Positions 20,227 to 29,301 are shown, counted from the first letter of the stretch. The stretch: 64,000 bases of DNA from Actinophytocola xinjiangensis (GCF_001921215.1 NZ_MSIF01000007.1:62001-126000), one strand, 5' to 3'. The notes: generated by a model from the sequence alone, not told the origin. Numbers and translations are program-made.

Positions 20227-21204
20227 TCATCGGTGGGGCTGTCGGGTTTCGGCGGCTTCTTCCTCTCGGCGGGTGCGTAGGAGCAGGGCGACCCAGGTTC
20301 GGTACGGGCGCCATCGTTCGGCTATGGCCTCCAGTTGCCGCACGGTCGGTTCGTGCAGGCCGTACGCGTGGATCATCTCCTCGTGGAGGAGGGGTTCGGC
20401 GGTGGGGAAGCCGTCCGGTTCGGCGGCGCCGCGCAGCAGGATCAGGTCGGCGGAGAACGGGCCTATGCCGGGGATGTCGCGCAGGGTCGACCTGGGGTCG
20501 GGGGCGGAGCGCAACGTGTCCGCGTCGAGGTGGCCGGCGAGGGCGGCTTGGGCTACCGCGTGCAGGCGGTCGCTTTTCAGTTCACTGACCAGTGGAACAC
20601 GATCGGGTAGTGCGTCGGGGGCGGGGAAGGTGTGCAGGCCGACGGCGGGGACGAACGTGCCGAGGCGTTCGGCGAGGCGCCGCATCACCGCCGCCGCCTG
20701 GACCCTGCTGGTCCGCTGGCCGATGATCGCCCAGCAGGCCGCCTCGTACGGCGAGTGGAACGCCACCGGGCGCAGGCCCGGGTAGCGCGCCCGCAGTCTG
20801 GCGACCACCGGGTCCTGTGCCGCGACCTCGGCGAAGCCGGTGCCGTCGACGTCGAGGGACAGGATGCGCCGCGTGTGCCTCAGTGCCGCCTCGACCAGGT
20901 CCGCGCGGCCCGACCGGTCAGCGCCACCGGGGCGGTCGACCGGATCAGGCCGAACCGCCTGGTCGGGCCGGTCGGTGGGGGCGGACGAATCCGTGAGGAC
21001 TCTGGCGCGCACCGGACCGTCCGGTTCGGACTGCCTGACCAGCACGCCGACCGGGCGCCACGACGGCGCGCACGGGAACGCCAGTCGCAGTTCGCCCGGT
21101 ACGGCGGCGGCGTCGGGGCGGGCGGCGGGGGTGAAGCCTTCCAGGAAACGTGCGCTCGCCGTGAGGTCGAACGGTCCCCGGTAGGCCAGGTCGTGCCAGT
21201 CCAT
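20227..21204 (-). CDS. AlkA-type DNA-3-methyladenine glycosylase (HhH-GPD superfamily)
   Basis: 325 residues. N-terminal AlkA-like domain, then the HhH-GPD domain with YEAACWAIIGQRTS and the helix-hairpin-helix IPGIGPFSADLILLRG. The usual catalytic Asp (Asp238 in E. coli AlkA, sequence LPDDYL) aligns with Glu270 here (FPTAEPLL). Between the domains, residues about 74-102 are a low-complexity DRP/RPD/GRAD insert. The ATG at 21204 is 45 bases after egtD, same strand, so it is probably at the end of the ergothioneine transcript. Repairs alkylated purines if active. Confidence 0.8.
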   Translation of the reverse strand: MDWHDLAYRGPFDLTASARFLEGFTPAARPDAAAVPGELRLAFPCAPSWRPVGVLVRQSEPDGPVRARVLTDSSAPTDRPDQAVRPDPVDRPGGADRSGRADLVEAALRHTRRILSLDVDGTGFAEVAAQDPVVARLRARYPGLRPVAFHSPYEAACWAIIGQRTSRVQAAAVMRRLAERLGTFVPAVGLHTFPAPDALPDRVPLVSELKSDRLHAVAQAALAGHLDADTLRSAPDPRSTLRDIPGIGPFSADLILLRGAAEPDGFPTAEPLLHEEMIHAYGLHEPTVRQLEAIAERWRPYRTWVALLLRTRREEEAAETRQPHR

Positions 21205-21249
21205 GGCCACGACTATGCCCGCCGGCACCGACAGGAACCGGCCGGCGGC

Positions 21250-22221
21250 TCAGTCGAGGACGGCCTGGGCGAGGGTGACGCCGAAGTTGCCGTCGGTCCA
21301 CCAGCGCCTGGGGGTGAAGCCGGTGTCGGTGAGTTCGGTGGCGATGCGGTCTCGGGTGAACTTGGCCGACACCTCGGTCCGGAGCTGTTCGCCTTCGATG
21401 AAGGGGACGGTCAGGCCGATGACGGGCACGTGGACGGTCATCGGGCGGGTGGCGGCCAGGCGCATCTCGATCCATTCGGGGCCCGGGTCCCAGCGGGCGA
21501 CGTGCTGGAACGCGTCGACGTCGAAGTCGGCGGCCAGTTCCCGGTTGAGGACGTGCAGGACGTTGCGGTTGAACTCCGCCGTCACCCCGGTGGGGTCGTC
21601 GTAGGCGCGCACCAGAACCTCCGGGTCCTTGACGAGGTCGGTGCCCAGGATCAGCCATTCGCCGGCGTCGAGGGTGTCGCGCAGGGCCGTGAGGAACTTG
21701 GCGCGTTCGGCGGGCACCAGGTTGCCGATGGTGCCACCCAGAAAGGCGACCAGGCGCGGGGCGGTGCCGGGGACCAGCGCCAGGTGTTGGGTGAAGTCGC
21801 CGACCACGGCGTGCACGCTGACCGGGTCGTAGGCGGCGGCCAGGGTGTCGGCGGCCTCGCGCAGGGCCGTTTCGGAGACGTCGAGGGTGACGATCTCGCG
21901 CAGGGTTCCGTTGTCGCGCAACGCGTCCAGCAGCAGTCGGGTTTTTTCCGACGAGCCGGAGCCGAGTTCGACGAGGGTGTTGGCGCTGGTCAGCTCGGCG
22001 ATCTCGCCGGCGTGTTCGGCGAGGATCTCCCGTTCGGCCCTGGTCGGGTAGTACTCGGGCAGGCGGGTGATCCGCTCGAACAGCTCACTGCCGCGCGCGT
22101 CGTAGAACCATTTGGGAGGCAACGTCTTCGGTGTTGCTGTCAGTCCTGTTCGGACGTCGGACCGCAGGGCGCGGACCACGTCGTCCTGGGTCAGGTGGAC
22201 GGTGAGGTCGACCTCACTCAT
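21250..22221 (-). CDS. egtD: L-histidine N-alpha-methyltransferase EgtD
   Basis: 323 residues. Trimethylates histidine to hercynine with SAM, the first committed step of ergothioneine synthesis. Motifs: LPPKWFYDARGSELFERIT, the YYPTRAEREIL segment, SAM-binding LVELGSGSSEKTRLLL, and the FLGGTIGNL and GTDLVKDPEVLVRAYDDPTGVTAEFN stretches (here cited in parts GTDLVKDP and YDDPTGVTAEFN). Its ATG overlaps the egtC stop by four bases (ATGA). Length is normal for the family. Confidence 0.96.
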   Translation of the reverse strand: MSEVDLTVHLTQDDVVRALRSDVRTGLTATPKTLPPKWFYDARGSELFERITRLPEYYPTRAEREILAEHAGEIAELTSANTLVELGSGSSEKTRLLLDALRDNGTLREIVTLDVSETALREAADTLAAAYDPVSVHAVVGDFTQHLALVPGTAPRLVAFLGGTIGNLVPAERAKFLTALRDTLDAGEWLILGTDLVKDPEVLVRAYDDPTGVTAEFNRNVLHVLNRELAADFDVDAFQHVARWDPGPEWIEMRLAATRPMTVHVPVIGLTVPFIEGEQLRTEVSAKFTRDRIATELTDTGFTPRRWWTDGNFGVTLAQAVLD

Positions 22222-22967
22222 AGGGCTCCGATCTCGGTGATGTCCAATGTGGACTTGGTGGCGACGATCAGGTGGTGGTCGGAAATTTCCTGCCAGGCCG
22301 GGGACTGGTCGTGGGGCTCGGACGCCACGACCACCCCGTCCGGGGTTGCGGCTACCCAGAGCGAATGAGTCCAGGTTGTTCCCACGATCGTGCGACCGTC
22401 GGTCAGCAGGAGGTTCAGGCGTGAGCCGGGGGCCGCCCTGGCGACCTCGGTGACGAGGGCGGCGACCGCCTCGGCGGGGTCGTCGCCCCGATCGAGGCGG
22501 TGGCGCAGCAGGGTCCAGAGCAGCGCGGCGTCGGTGGGCGCGTCCATGGTCAGCAGGGACTCGACCGGCAGTTCTCCGGCGAGCGCGGCCATCGACGACG
22601 GCCAGCCCCGGACGACCCCGTTGTGGCTGAACAGCCACGGGCCGCCGGTGAACGGGGCCGCCGCCGTCTCCACGACGGGCATGCCGACGGTCGCCGAACG
22701 GACGGCGGCGAGCACGGCCCCCGAGGTGATCTCGGCGGCCAGCCGGGGCAGCGCCGCGTCGGCCCACATGGGGACCGCGCGGCGCAGCACCGCCGGGTCG
22801 GGCGAGGACTCGGTGAACCAGCCGACACCGAAGCCGTCGGCGTTCACCGTGCCCCCGCCGCGCATGTCCCTCGGCGCCCACGACTGGGACAGCAGTGAGT
22901 GCTCAGGGGTCAGCAGCAACTCGGCCAGCGGAACGGGCGTGCCGAGGTACGCGAGATGGCGGCACAT
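22218..22967 (-). CDS. egtC: Gamma-glutamyl hercynylcysteine S-oxide hydrolase EgtC
   Basis: 249 residues, class II glutamine amidotransferase fold. After Met removal the N-terminal nucleophile is Cys2 (MCRHLAYLG). The NADGFGVGWF and LFSHNGVV motifs of the family are present. Removes glutamate from the EgtB product. Starts directly after the egtB stop (TGAATG) and overlaps egtD, which indicates coupled translation. Confidence 0.93.
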   Translation of the reverse strand: MCRHLAYLGTPVPLAELLLTPEHSLLSQSWAPRDMRGGGTVNADGFGVGWFTESSPDPAVLRRAVPMWADAALPRLAAEITSGAVLAAVRSATVGMPVVETAAAPFTGGPWLFSHNGVVRGWPSSMAALAGELPVESLLTMDAPTDAALLWTLLRHRLDRGDDPAEAVAALVTEVARAAPGSRLNLLLTDGRTIVGTTWTHSLWVAATPDGVVVASEPHDQSPAWQEISDHHLIVATKSTLDITEIGAL

Positions 22968-24290
22968 TCAGGCGCGCTCTCCCGGGTCGGCGTCGCGGGC
23001 ACAGCGGAAACCGGCGAAAATCTGTCTCCTGATCGGGTGGTCCCAGTTACGGAACGTGGACCGGGAGGCCGCCGGGTCGGTGCCGAACGAGCCGCCGCGC
23101 AGCATCTTGTAGTCGCCGCCGAAGAACACCTCCGAGTACTCGCGGTACGGGAAAGCCTCGAAACCGGGGTAACCGGTGAAACCGGTGTCGAGCCATTCCC
23201 ACACGTCGCCGATGAGCTGGTGCACCCCCGACGGCGACACCCCCGCCGGGTAGGCGCCGACCGGGGCCGGCGAGAGGTGCCGCTGCCCGAGGTTGGCGTG
23301 CTCGGGCCCGGGATCCTCGTCGCCCCAGGGGAAACGACGCGAACGTCCGGTCGCCGGGTCGTAGCGGGCGGCCTTCTCCCACTCCGGTTCGGTCGGCAGC
23401 CGGCGGCCGGCCCAGGTGGCGTAGGCCAGCGCCTCGTGGAAGCAGACGTGCACGACCGGTTCGTCCGGCGGGATGGGCTCGATGACCCCGAACCGGTCAC
23501 GCAGCCAGCCGGCGCCGTCGCGCAGCCAGAAGCGGGGCGCGGTCAGGTTCGCCTTCTGGCGGTAGGCCCAGCCGGTGTCCGACCACCAGCGCGGGTCGTC
23601 GTAGCCGCCGCCGTCGACGAACGCCGCGTAGGCGGCGTTGGTGACCGGGGTGGTGTCGAGGTGGAAGGCGTCGACGTGCACCTCGTGGGCGGGGCGTTCG
23701 TTGTCCAGCGCCCACGGGTCCAGCGAGGTGCCCATGGTGAACGACCCGGCGGGGACGAACACCTCGGCGGCGGCCGGCGCGAGGCCCGGCGGCGGGGGCT
23801 CGGCGGTGAGCACCGGCGGGCCGGACCGCAGTTGGTGGGTGGCGAGCATGGTCTCGTCGTGCTGCTGCTCGTGCTGGACGATCATGCCGAACGCGAAGCC
23901 GTCGGCCTCCAGGCGCCGGCCTTCCAGGGGGCTGCGGTCGAGCACGTCGAGGACCTTGTCGCGGACCTCCCGGACGTAGTGGCGCGCCTCGGTGGGGTCG
24001 AGCAGCGGCAGCGCTGGGCGGTCGGCGCGGGGGTGCTGGAAGGCGTCGTAGAGGTTGTCGATGTCGCAGCGGACGGGCTCACGGCCGCCGACGTCACGAA
24101 CCAGCCACAGTTCCTCCTGGTTGCCGATGTGCGCGAGATCCCAGACCAGCGGCGACATCAACCGCGAGTGCTGGCGGACGAGGTCGTCGTCGTCGACCGC
24201 GTCGGTGAGGGCGACGCTGCGGGCCCGCGCGTCGGCAAGCCTGGTGGCGACGCGGGTGCGGAGAGCTTCGGTCCCTTCGGTCGTGGTCAT
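22968..24290 (-). CDS. egtB: Hercynine oxygenase EgtB
   Basis: 440 residues. Non-haem iron enzyme joining gamma-glutamylcysteine and hercynine through an oxidative C-S bond. N-terminal DinB-like domain with the iron ligands H54 (WDLAHIGNQEE) and H140/H144 (QHEQQHDET), spaced as in mycobacterial EgtB. The C-terminal FGE-sulfatase (C-type-lectin-like) domain has GSFTMGTS, RRLPTEPEWEKAAR and GDVWEWLDTGF. ATG 24290 lies 35 bases after egtA. Operon position confirms the assignment. Confidence 0.95.
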   Translation of the reverse strand: MTTTEGTEALRTRVATRLADARARSVALTDAVDDDDLVRQHSRLMSPLVWDLAHIGNQEELWLVRDVGGREPVRCDIDNLYDAFQHPRADRPALPLLDPTEARHYVREVRDKVLDVLDRSPLEGRRLEADGFAFGMIVQHEQQHDETMLATHQLRSGPPVLTAEPPPPGLAPAAAEVFVPAGSFTMGTSLDPWALDNERPAHEVHVDAFHLDTTPVTNAAYAAFVDGGGYDDPRWWSDTGWAYRQKANLTAPRFWLRDGAGWLRDRFGVIEPIPPDEPVVHVCFHEALAYATWAGRRLPTEPEWEKAARYDPATGRSRRFPWGDEDPGPEHANLGQRHLSPAPVGAYPAGVSPSGVHQLIGDVWEWLDTGFTGYPGFEAFPYREYSEVFFGGDYKMLRGGSFGTDPAASRSTFRNWDHPIRRQIFAGFRCARDADPGERA

Positions 24291-24325
24291 GGCGTGCTCC
24301 TCGGGGTGGGGACGACCGGCGGCCC

Positions 24326-25549
24326 TCATGACGCCGCCTTGTCGAGGAGGCGGTCGAGGTCGGTCAGGATCGTGTTGGTGAGGGGGTGGCCCAGGCCCAT
24401 GGCGGGCAGGGCCCGCGCGCCCACGTCGATGACGGTGCCGGCGGCCTTGGCCACGGCGCGGTCGGCGAGCCCGTCCCGAGCCGCCGGGATCCAGCGGTCG
24501 CCCACCGGCAGGCAGGCGTCCAGGACGGCGTCGGTCGTTGCCGGCGTGGACAGGAGCGCGGTCAGGAGCGCTACCGGTGTGCGCCAGGTGTCACCCGGCT
24601 GGGTGTCGATGTACCGGACCTCTAAGTACCCGTGTGGGCGAACAGGCGGGAACATGGTTGACAGGTGGTAGTCGAGGTCATCGGTCGTGGGTGGTTCGGG
24701 TCTCGCGCCGGCCAACCAGTCGGCGAAGGTCATGCCGGCCGGGGTCGTCCAGCGTTCGACACCGTCGCGCACGCACAGGACCGGGGTGTCGATCACGCGG
24801 GTCGCCCACGCCCCGACCGGGTCGTCGACGATCGACGACGGGGTGCTGCGGGGCGGGTCCGTCGCCAGGACCGACCGCATCCGGGACGACGCCCAGCCGT
24901 CGCCCGGCGAGTTGGCGAAGGCCGCCACCAGCACCGGGCCCAGGGCCGTCACCGCCGACCATCTGGCGGCGGACGCGTCGGGTTCGCCGACGTCCAGGCA
25001 CACCTGGAGGGCGGCGGTGGCGCACATCATCGTCAGACCGTGCGGGCCGATGGGCCGGAACGCGCGTTCCATCGCGCTGTAGCGAGGGGTGTCGAGCAGG
25101 CGTCGCGGCTGTCGGTGCCGGTCGGTCGCCCGGTCGCTGAGGATGAGGCCGGCGGAGGCGAGCAGTTCGCTGAGGAAGGCCAGGTCCGCCTCGACGGCGT
25201 CGAACACCTGGCGTAGCGAGGGCTGCGGAAGGGTGGAGATCTCGACCTGGCCGCCGGGTTCGAGAGTCAACGGCGAACCGGCCGGTAGTGGGATTTCCGG
25301 ACTGTCGTTGTCGAGGGTGCGCGGGGTGTGGGGGCCCAGCGCGTCGGTGAGTCGTCGGGCTTCCAAGGGGCGTCGGGGGTCGTCGGCATGGTGGACGATC
25401 CATTCGAGCTCGGCGCCCATCAGCGTGGGCGGGCCGTGCTTGAAGCAGACCGAGGCGACGTAGGCCTCGGCCTCCACGCGGTCGCGCAACCGGCGGCGAG
25501 CCGACTCCACGATCCGCGCGTTTCCGTGTCTACTGGACAAAGCGGTCAC
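24326..25549 (-). CDS. egtA: Glutamate-cysteine ligase EgtA
   Basis: 407 residues. Makes gamma-glutamylcysteine for ergothioneine. GCS2-type fold: GAELEWIVHHADDP, LTLEPGGQVEISTLP, RPIGPHGLTMMCATAALQV, and VRPHGYLEVRYIDTQPGD (substrate and metal sites). GTG 25549 follows GGGAGG by seven bases; ATG codons at 25564 and 25570 have no such site. First gene of egtABCD. No egtE (PLP C-S lyase) follows. The gene is divergent from acnR across 139 bases. Confidence 0.92.
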   Translation of the reverse strand: MTALSSRHGNARIVESARRRLRDRVEAEAYVASVCFKHGPPTLMGAELEWIVHHADDPRRPLEARRLTDALGPHTPRTLDNDSPEIPLPAGSPLTLEPGGQVEISTLPQPSLRQVFDAVEADLAFLSELLASAGLILSDRATDRHRQPRRLLDTPRYSAMERAFRPIGPHGLTMMCATAALQVCLDVGEPDASAARWSAVTALGPVLVAAFANSPGDGWASSRMRSVLATDPPRSTPSSIVDDPVGAWATRVIDTPVLCVRDGVERWTTPAGMTFADWLAGARPEPPTTDDLDYHLSTMFPPVRPHGYLEVRYIDTQPGDTWRTPVALLTALLSTPATTDAVLDACLPVGDRWIPAARDGLADRAVAKAAGTVIDVGARALPAMGLGHPLTNTILTDLDRLLDKAAS

Positions 25550-25636
25550 GTCTGCGCCTCCCATCGACATCCAAATCGACGGTACCCGCGCGCACCGACA
25601 AACACGTGACGACGAGACGACGCCCAGGAATGCCCA

Positions 25637-25652
25637 CAAAACGTACGTACGG
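25637..25652. promoter_or_regulatory. Imperfect AcnR-like operator between egtA and acnR
   Basis: CAAAACGTACGTACGG matches ten of twelve fixed positions of the AcnR site; the two mismatches are symmetric (positions 3 and 15 of 16). It ends 36 bases before the acnR ATG, where an autoregulatory site would be expected, and lies 88 bases from egtA. Confidence 0.5.
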
Positions 25653-25688
25653 ATTGCATGATTACCGGCCGGCTGACACGATCACCTG

Positions 25689-26264
25689 ATGCCACGGGTC
25701 AGCCAGGACCACCTCGACGCGCGCCGCCAGCAGATCCTCAGCGGTGCGCGGGTGTGCTTCGCGCGCTACGGCTACGAAGGCGCCACCGTCCGACGGCTGG
25801 AGGAGGCTACCGGCCTCTCCCGTGGCGCGATCTTCCACCACTTTCGTGACAAGGAGTCACTTTTCCTCGCCCTGGCCGAGGACGACGCCCACCGAATGGC
25901 TGACGTCGTCGCCCGCGAGGGTCTCGTGCAGGTGATGCGCGACCTGCTGGCGACCAAGGACGGCGCCGACTGGCTGGGCAGCCGCCTGGAACTGTCGCGG
26001 CGGCTGCGGACCGATCCGGAGTTCCGGGCGCGCTGGGCCGAACGCTCCGAACGCCTCACCGAGGCGACCCGCCAGCGTCTCCTGCGCCAGCGCGAGGCCG
26101 GCAACCTCCGCGACGACATCGACGTCGGCGTGCTCACGTCGTACCTGGAGCTGGTGTTGGAGGGGCTGGTGTCGCACCTGGCCATGGGCCTGCCGGCCGA
26201 CGACCTCGAACCGGTGCTCGACCTGGTCGAGTCCTCGGTCCGCCGCGCCACCGCCACCGCCTGA
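25689..26264 (+). CDS. acnR: TetR-family aconitase repressor AcnR
   Basis: 191 residues. N-terminal TetR helix-turn-helix (ATVRRLEEATGLSRGAIFHHF) is almost the same as in M. tuberculosis Rv1474c and corynebacterial AcnR. The start MPRVSQDHLDARRQQIL and the segments GLVQVMRDLLA and LRTDPEFRARWAERS also match. AcnR represses acn; citrate and iron are reported ligands in Corynebacterium. In Mycobacterium it is next to acn, here it is 5.9 kb away. Operator-like sequences lie before both genes. Confidence 0.88.
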   Translation: MPRVSQDHLDARRQQILSGARVCFARYGYEGATVRRLEEATGLSRGAIFHHFRDKESLFLALAEDDAHRMADVVAREGLVQVMRDLLATKDGADWLGSRLELSRRLRTDPEFRARWAERSERLTEATRQRLLRQREAGNLRDDIDVGVLTSYLELVLEGLVSHLAMGLPADDLEPVLDLVESSVRRATATA

Positions 26265-26311
26265 CCCCGGCGCGGCGGGCGGGTGTCGCCGGTGGGGCGC
26301 ATTCTGTAGGC

Positions 26312-26878
26312 ATGGATCTTCTCGACGCGCACGGGCGGGCCATGGACGTCTTCGACCGGGCCGTGCACAAGGTGGGCGCCGGGGACTGGCACTCCCCCAC
26401 GCCGTGCCGGGACTGGGACGTCCGGACGTTGGTCAACCATCTCGTCGGGGAGCAGTTGTGGGTGCCTGACCTGCTGTCGGGGCGCACGGTCGAGGAGGTG
26501 GGCGACGCCTACGACGGGGACGTCCTCGGGGACGATCCGGTCGGCGCCTGGACGTCGGCGGCGCAGGCGGCGCGGGCCGCGTGGTTGGAGCCGCACACGT
26601 TGGACCGGGACGTGCATCTCAGCTTCGGTGACAGTGAGGGCGAGGACTACTGCTGGCAGATGACCGTCGACCTCGCGGTGCACGGGTGGGATCTGGCGAC
26701 GGCGCTGGGGATGGACGCTGGCCTGGGGGACGATCTGGTGTCGACCCTTCTCGGTTATGTCGGGCCGAGGGCGAAGGCGTGGCAGGGCAGTGGGCTGTTC
26801 GGCGATCCGGTGCCGGTGCCGGCCGACGCCGATCCGCAGACGCGGCTGCTCGCGATGCTCGGCCGGCGCCCCCGCTAG
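26312..26878 (+). CDS. TIGR03086 family (DinB / mycothiol-dependent-type) metal-binding protein
   Basis: 188 residues. DinB-like four-helix fold with PTPCRDWDVRTLVNHLVGEQLW near residue 30 (a family signature, His at about 44) and a second His in DLAVHGWDLATALG. These are the putative metal ligands. Family members resemble maleylpyruvate isomerase and mycothiol-dependent enzymes, but most have no known substrate. ATG 26312 stands 47 bases after acnR. Function is inferred only at family level. Confidence 0.8.
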   Translation: MDLLDAHGRAMDVFDRAVHKVGAGDWHSPTPCRDWDVRTLVNHLVGEQLWVPDLLSGRTVEEVGDAYDGDVLGDDPVGAWTSAAQAARAAWLEPHTLDRDVHLSFGDSEGEDYCWQMTVDLAVHGWDLATALGMDAGLGDDLVSTLLGYVGPRAKAWQGSGLFGDPVPVPADADPQTRLLAMLGRRPR

Positions 26879-26929
26879 GTGGATCTACACTGCTGACGGC
26901 CCTGATCTGCGAGGAGTGTTCCGTCCGCG

Positions 26930-28255
26930 ATGACCGACGTGTTGTTGGAGGTCCTCGGCGTTCTGGCCGTCGTGGCGTTGACGTTCGGGACGGCGGTGTT
27001 CGTCGCGGCGGAGTTCTCGCTGACGGCGTTGGAGCGCAGCCAGGTCACCGCGAATGTCGAGAAGGTCGGGGACGCGCGTTCCCGGCAGGTGGCGCACGCG
27101 CACCGGACGCTGTCGTTCCAGCTGTCGGGGGCGCAGGTCGGGATCACGATCACGACGCTCACGCTCGGTTACATCGCGGAGCCGATCATCGCGGGGTGGA
27201 TCTCGCCGGCGTTGCGGGGGTTGTCGGTGCCGGAGTCGGCGGTGCGGCCGGTGTCGCTGGCGGTGGCGCTGCTGCTGGCGAACGTGATCTCGATGTTGTT
27301 CGGCGAGCTGGTGCCCAAGAACCTGGCGATCGCCCGGCCGCTGCCGACGGCGCGGATGGTCGCCGGGTTCCAGGTGCGGTTCTCGGCGGTGCTGCGGTGG
27401 TTCATCGCGCTGCTCAACGCGTGGGCGAACTGGCTGGTGCGGCGGCTGGGGGTGGAGCCGGCCGACGAGTTGGCCTCGGCGCGGTCGCCGCAGGAGCTGG
27501 GGTCGCTGGTGCGCAGCAGCGCCGAGCACGGCACGCTCGACCCGGGCACGGCGACGTTGCTGGACCGGTCGTTGCGCTTCGGTGAGCGAACGGCAGACGA
27601 GCTGATGACTCCGCGTGTGCAGGTCGAGTCGCTGCCGACGGACGCGACGGTCGCCGAGTTGGTCGAGTTGTCGCGGCGTACCGGGTTCTCGCGGTTTCCC
27701 GTGCACGACGGTGACCTGGACGATGTTCGTGGGGTTGTGCACGTGAAGCAGGCGTTCAGTGTGCCGGTGGCGCGGCGGGCTGGCACGCGGATGAGCGGGT
27801 TGATGCGGCCGGTGCAGACCGTGCCGGACAGTCTGGACGGCGACACGCTGCTGGAACGCCTGCGCGGCGCCGGTTTGCAGCTGGCGATGGTGGTCGACGA
27901 GTACGGCGGCACCGCCGGGATGGTGACGTTGGAGGACCTGGTCGAGGAGATCGTCGGCGACGTGCGCGACGAGCATGACCGGGGTGAGGTCAGCCCGGTG
28001 CGCCCGCTAGGCCGCGACAGTTGGATGGTCTCCGGTCTGCTGCGCGACGACGAGGTCGCCGAGGCCACCGGCTTCCACATGCCCGACGGCGACTACGAAA
28101 CCCTCGCCGGCCTGGTCCTGGCCCGCCTGGGCCGCATCCCCGAGGTGAACGACGAGGTCCGCGTGGACGGGTGGCGGATCACGGTGATGCGCATGGACCG
28201 GCACCGGGTCGCCGAGTTGCGGGTCGCCCGCCTTCCCGAGGCGGTGGCGGAGTGA
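26930..28255 (+). CDS. CNNM / CBS / CorC_HlyC transporter-associated membrane protein
   Basis: 441 residues. N-terminal CNNM (DUF21) domain with about four membrane segments and the motifs AAEFSLTALERSQ and LFGELVPKNLA. A CBS pair at about 210-345 (ELMTPRVQVESLP, RRTGFSRFPVHDGD, VVDEYGGTAGMVTLEDLVEE) and a C-terminal CorC_HlyC domain follow. Likely magnesium/cobalt efflux or envelope-stress role as in CNNM/CorC proteins. First of two tandem paralogues, resembling Rv1842c/Rv1841c; it overlaps the next gene by four bases (GTGA). Confidence 0.9.
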   Translation: MTDVLLEVLGVLAVVALTFGTAVFVAAEFSLTALERSQVTANVEKVGDARSRQVAHAHRTLSFQLSGAQVGITITTLTLGYIAEPIIAGWISPALRGLSVPESAVRPVSLAVALLLANVISMLFGELVPKNLAIARPLPTARMVAGFQVRFSAVLRWFIALLNAWANWLVRRLGVEPADELASARSPQELGSLVRSSAEHGTLDPGTATLLDRSLRFGERTADELMTPRVQVESLPTDATVAELVELSRRTGFSRFPVHDGDLDDVRGVVHVKQAFSVPVARRAGTRMSGLMRPVQTVPDSLDGDTLLERLRGAGLQLAMVVDEYGGTAGMVTLEDLVEEIVGDVRDEHDRGEVSPVRPLGRDSWMVSGLLRDDEVAEATGFHMPDGDYETLAGLVLARLGRIPEVNDEVRVDGWRITVMRMDRHRVAELRVARLPEAVAE

Positions 28256-29301
28256 CCGGTGGGATCGCCCTGGTGGTGGCCGTGGTGTTGCTGGCGGCCA
28301 ACGCGTTCTTCGTCGGCGCCGAGTTCGCGCTGGTGAGTGCCCGGCGGGACCGGTTGGAGGCGTTGGCGGACTCGGGGGTCGAGCGGGCCAGGAAGGTCAT
28401 GTCGGCCGCCGAGCACACCTCGCTGATGATGGCCGGCGCCCAGTTGGGGATCACGTTGTGCACCATCGGGCTCGGGGCGTTGGGCGAACCGGCCGTCGCG
28501 CACTACCTGGAACTGGCGTTGGGGCCGATCGGGTTGCCGGCGGCTGTTCTGCACACGGTCGCTTTCGCGGTGGCGTTGGTGATTGTTTCGGTGTTGCACA
28601 TCGTGGTGGGCGAGATGGTCACGAAGAACATCGCCATCGCGGCGCCGGAGCGGACGGCGGTCATTCTGACGCCGGTGCTCGTCGGGTGGGTCACCGTTGT
28701 CCGGCCGGTCATCTCGTTGCTCAACGCCCTGTCCAACGGGGTGTTGCGGCTGTTCAAGGTCGAGCCGAAGGACGAGATCGAGAGTGCGCACACCTCCGAG
28801 GAGCTTGCGACGATGGTGGCCGACTCCCGGCGTGAGGGGCTGCTCGACCAGGCCGAACACCGGCGGCTGACGCAGACGCTGCATTCCGCCGAACGGACCG
28901 TCGGCGATGTTCTCGTTCCGCTCGGGCGGGTGGAGACGGTTCCGTATCCGCCGACTGTGGGCGATATCGAGGACGCTGTCGTGCGCACCGGGTTCTCGCG
29001 GTTCCCTGTGCGGATGCCCGACGGGCGGCTCAACGGCTATCTCCACGTCAAGGACGTTCTCGATCAGGCGGACGCGGCGCCGGAGACGCCGGTGCCGGCG
29101 CATCGGGTGCGTGGTTTGCCGGAGATTCCCGCTGATTCCCGCCTTGACGAGGCACTCGCGGCCCTGCGGCGCACCCGGAGTCATGTCGCCAAGGCCGTCT
29201 CGCCGGATCGGACCGTGCTGGGGGTCGTGGCGCTCGAGGATCTGGTCGAGGAGTACGTCGGGACCGTTCTGGACGCGACCCACCGGGATCCGTCGACATG
29301 A
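28252..29301 (+). CDS. CNNM / CBS membrane protein (second paralogue)
   Basis: 349 residues. CNNM domain (FFVGAEFALVSARRDRLE, VVGEMVTKNIAIAAPE) and a CBS pair (LVPLGRVETVP, RTGFSRFPVRMPDG, VVALEDLVEEYVG). Unlike its neighbour it lacks the C-terminal CorC_HlyC domain. It also lacks the full DEYGGTAG loop: VAKAVSPDRTVLGVVALEDL stands in its place. The pair may form a heteromer. GTG 28252 overlaps the preceding stop. Confidence 0.88.
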   Translation: MTGGIALVVAVVLLAANAFFVGAEFALVSARRDRLEALADSGVERARKVMSAAEHTSLMMAGAQLGITLCTIGLGALGEPAVAHYLELALGPIGLPAAVLHTVAFAVALVIVSVLHIVVGEMVTKNIAIAAPERTAVILTPVLVGWVTVVRPVISLLNALSNGVLRLFKVEPKDEIESAHTSEELATMVADSRREGLLDQAEHRRLTQTLHSAERTVGDVLVPLGRVETVPYPPTVGDIEDAVVRTGFSRFPVRMPDGRLNGYLHVKDVLDQADAAPETPVPAHRVRGLPEIPADSRLDEALAALRRTRSHVAKAVSPDRTVLGVVALEDLVEEYVGTVLDATHRDPST

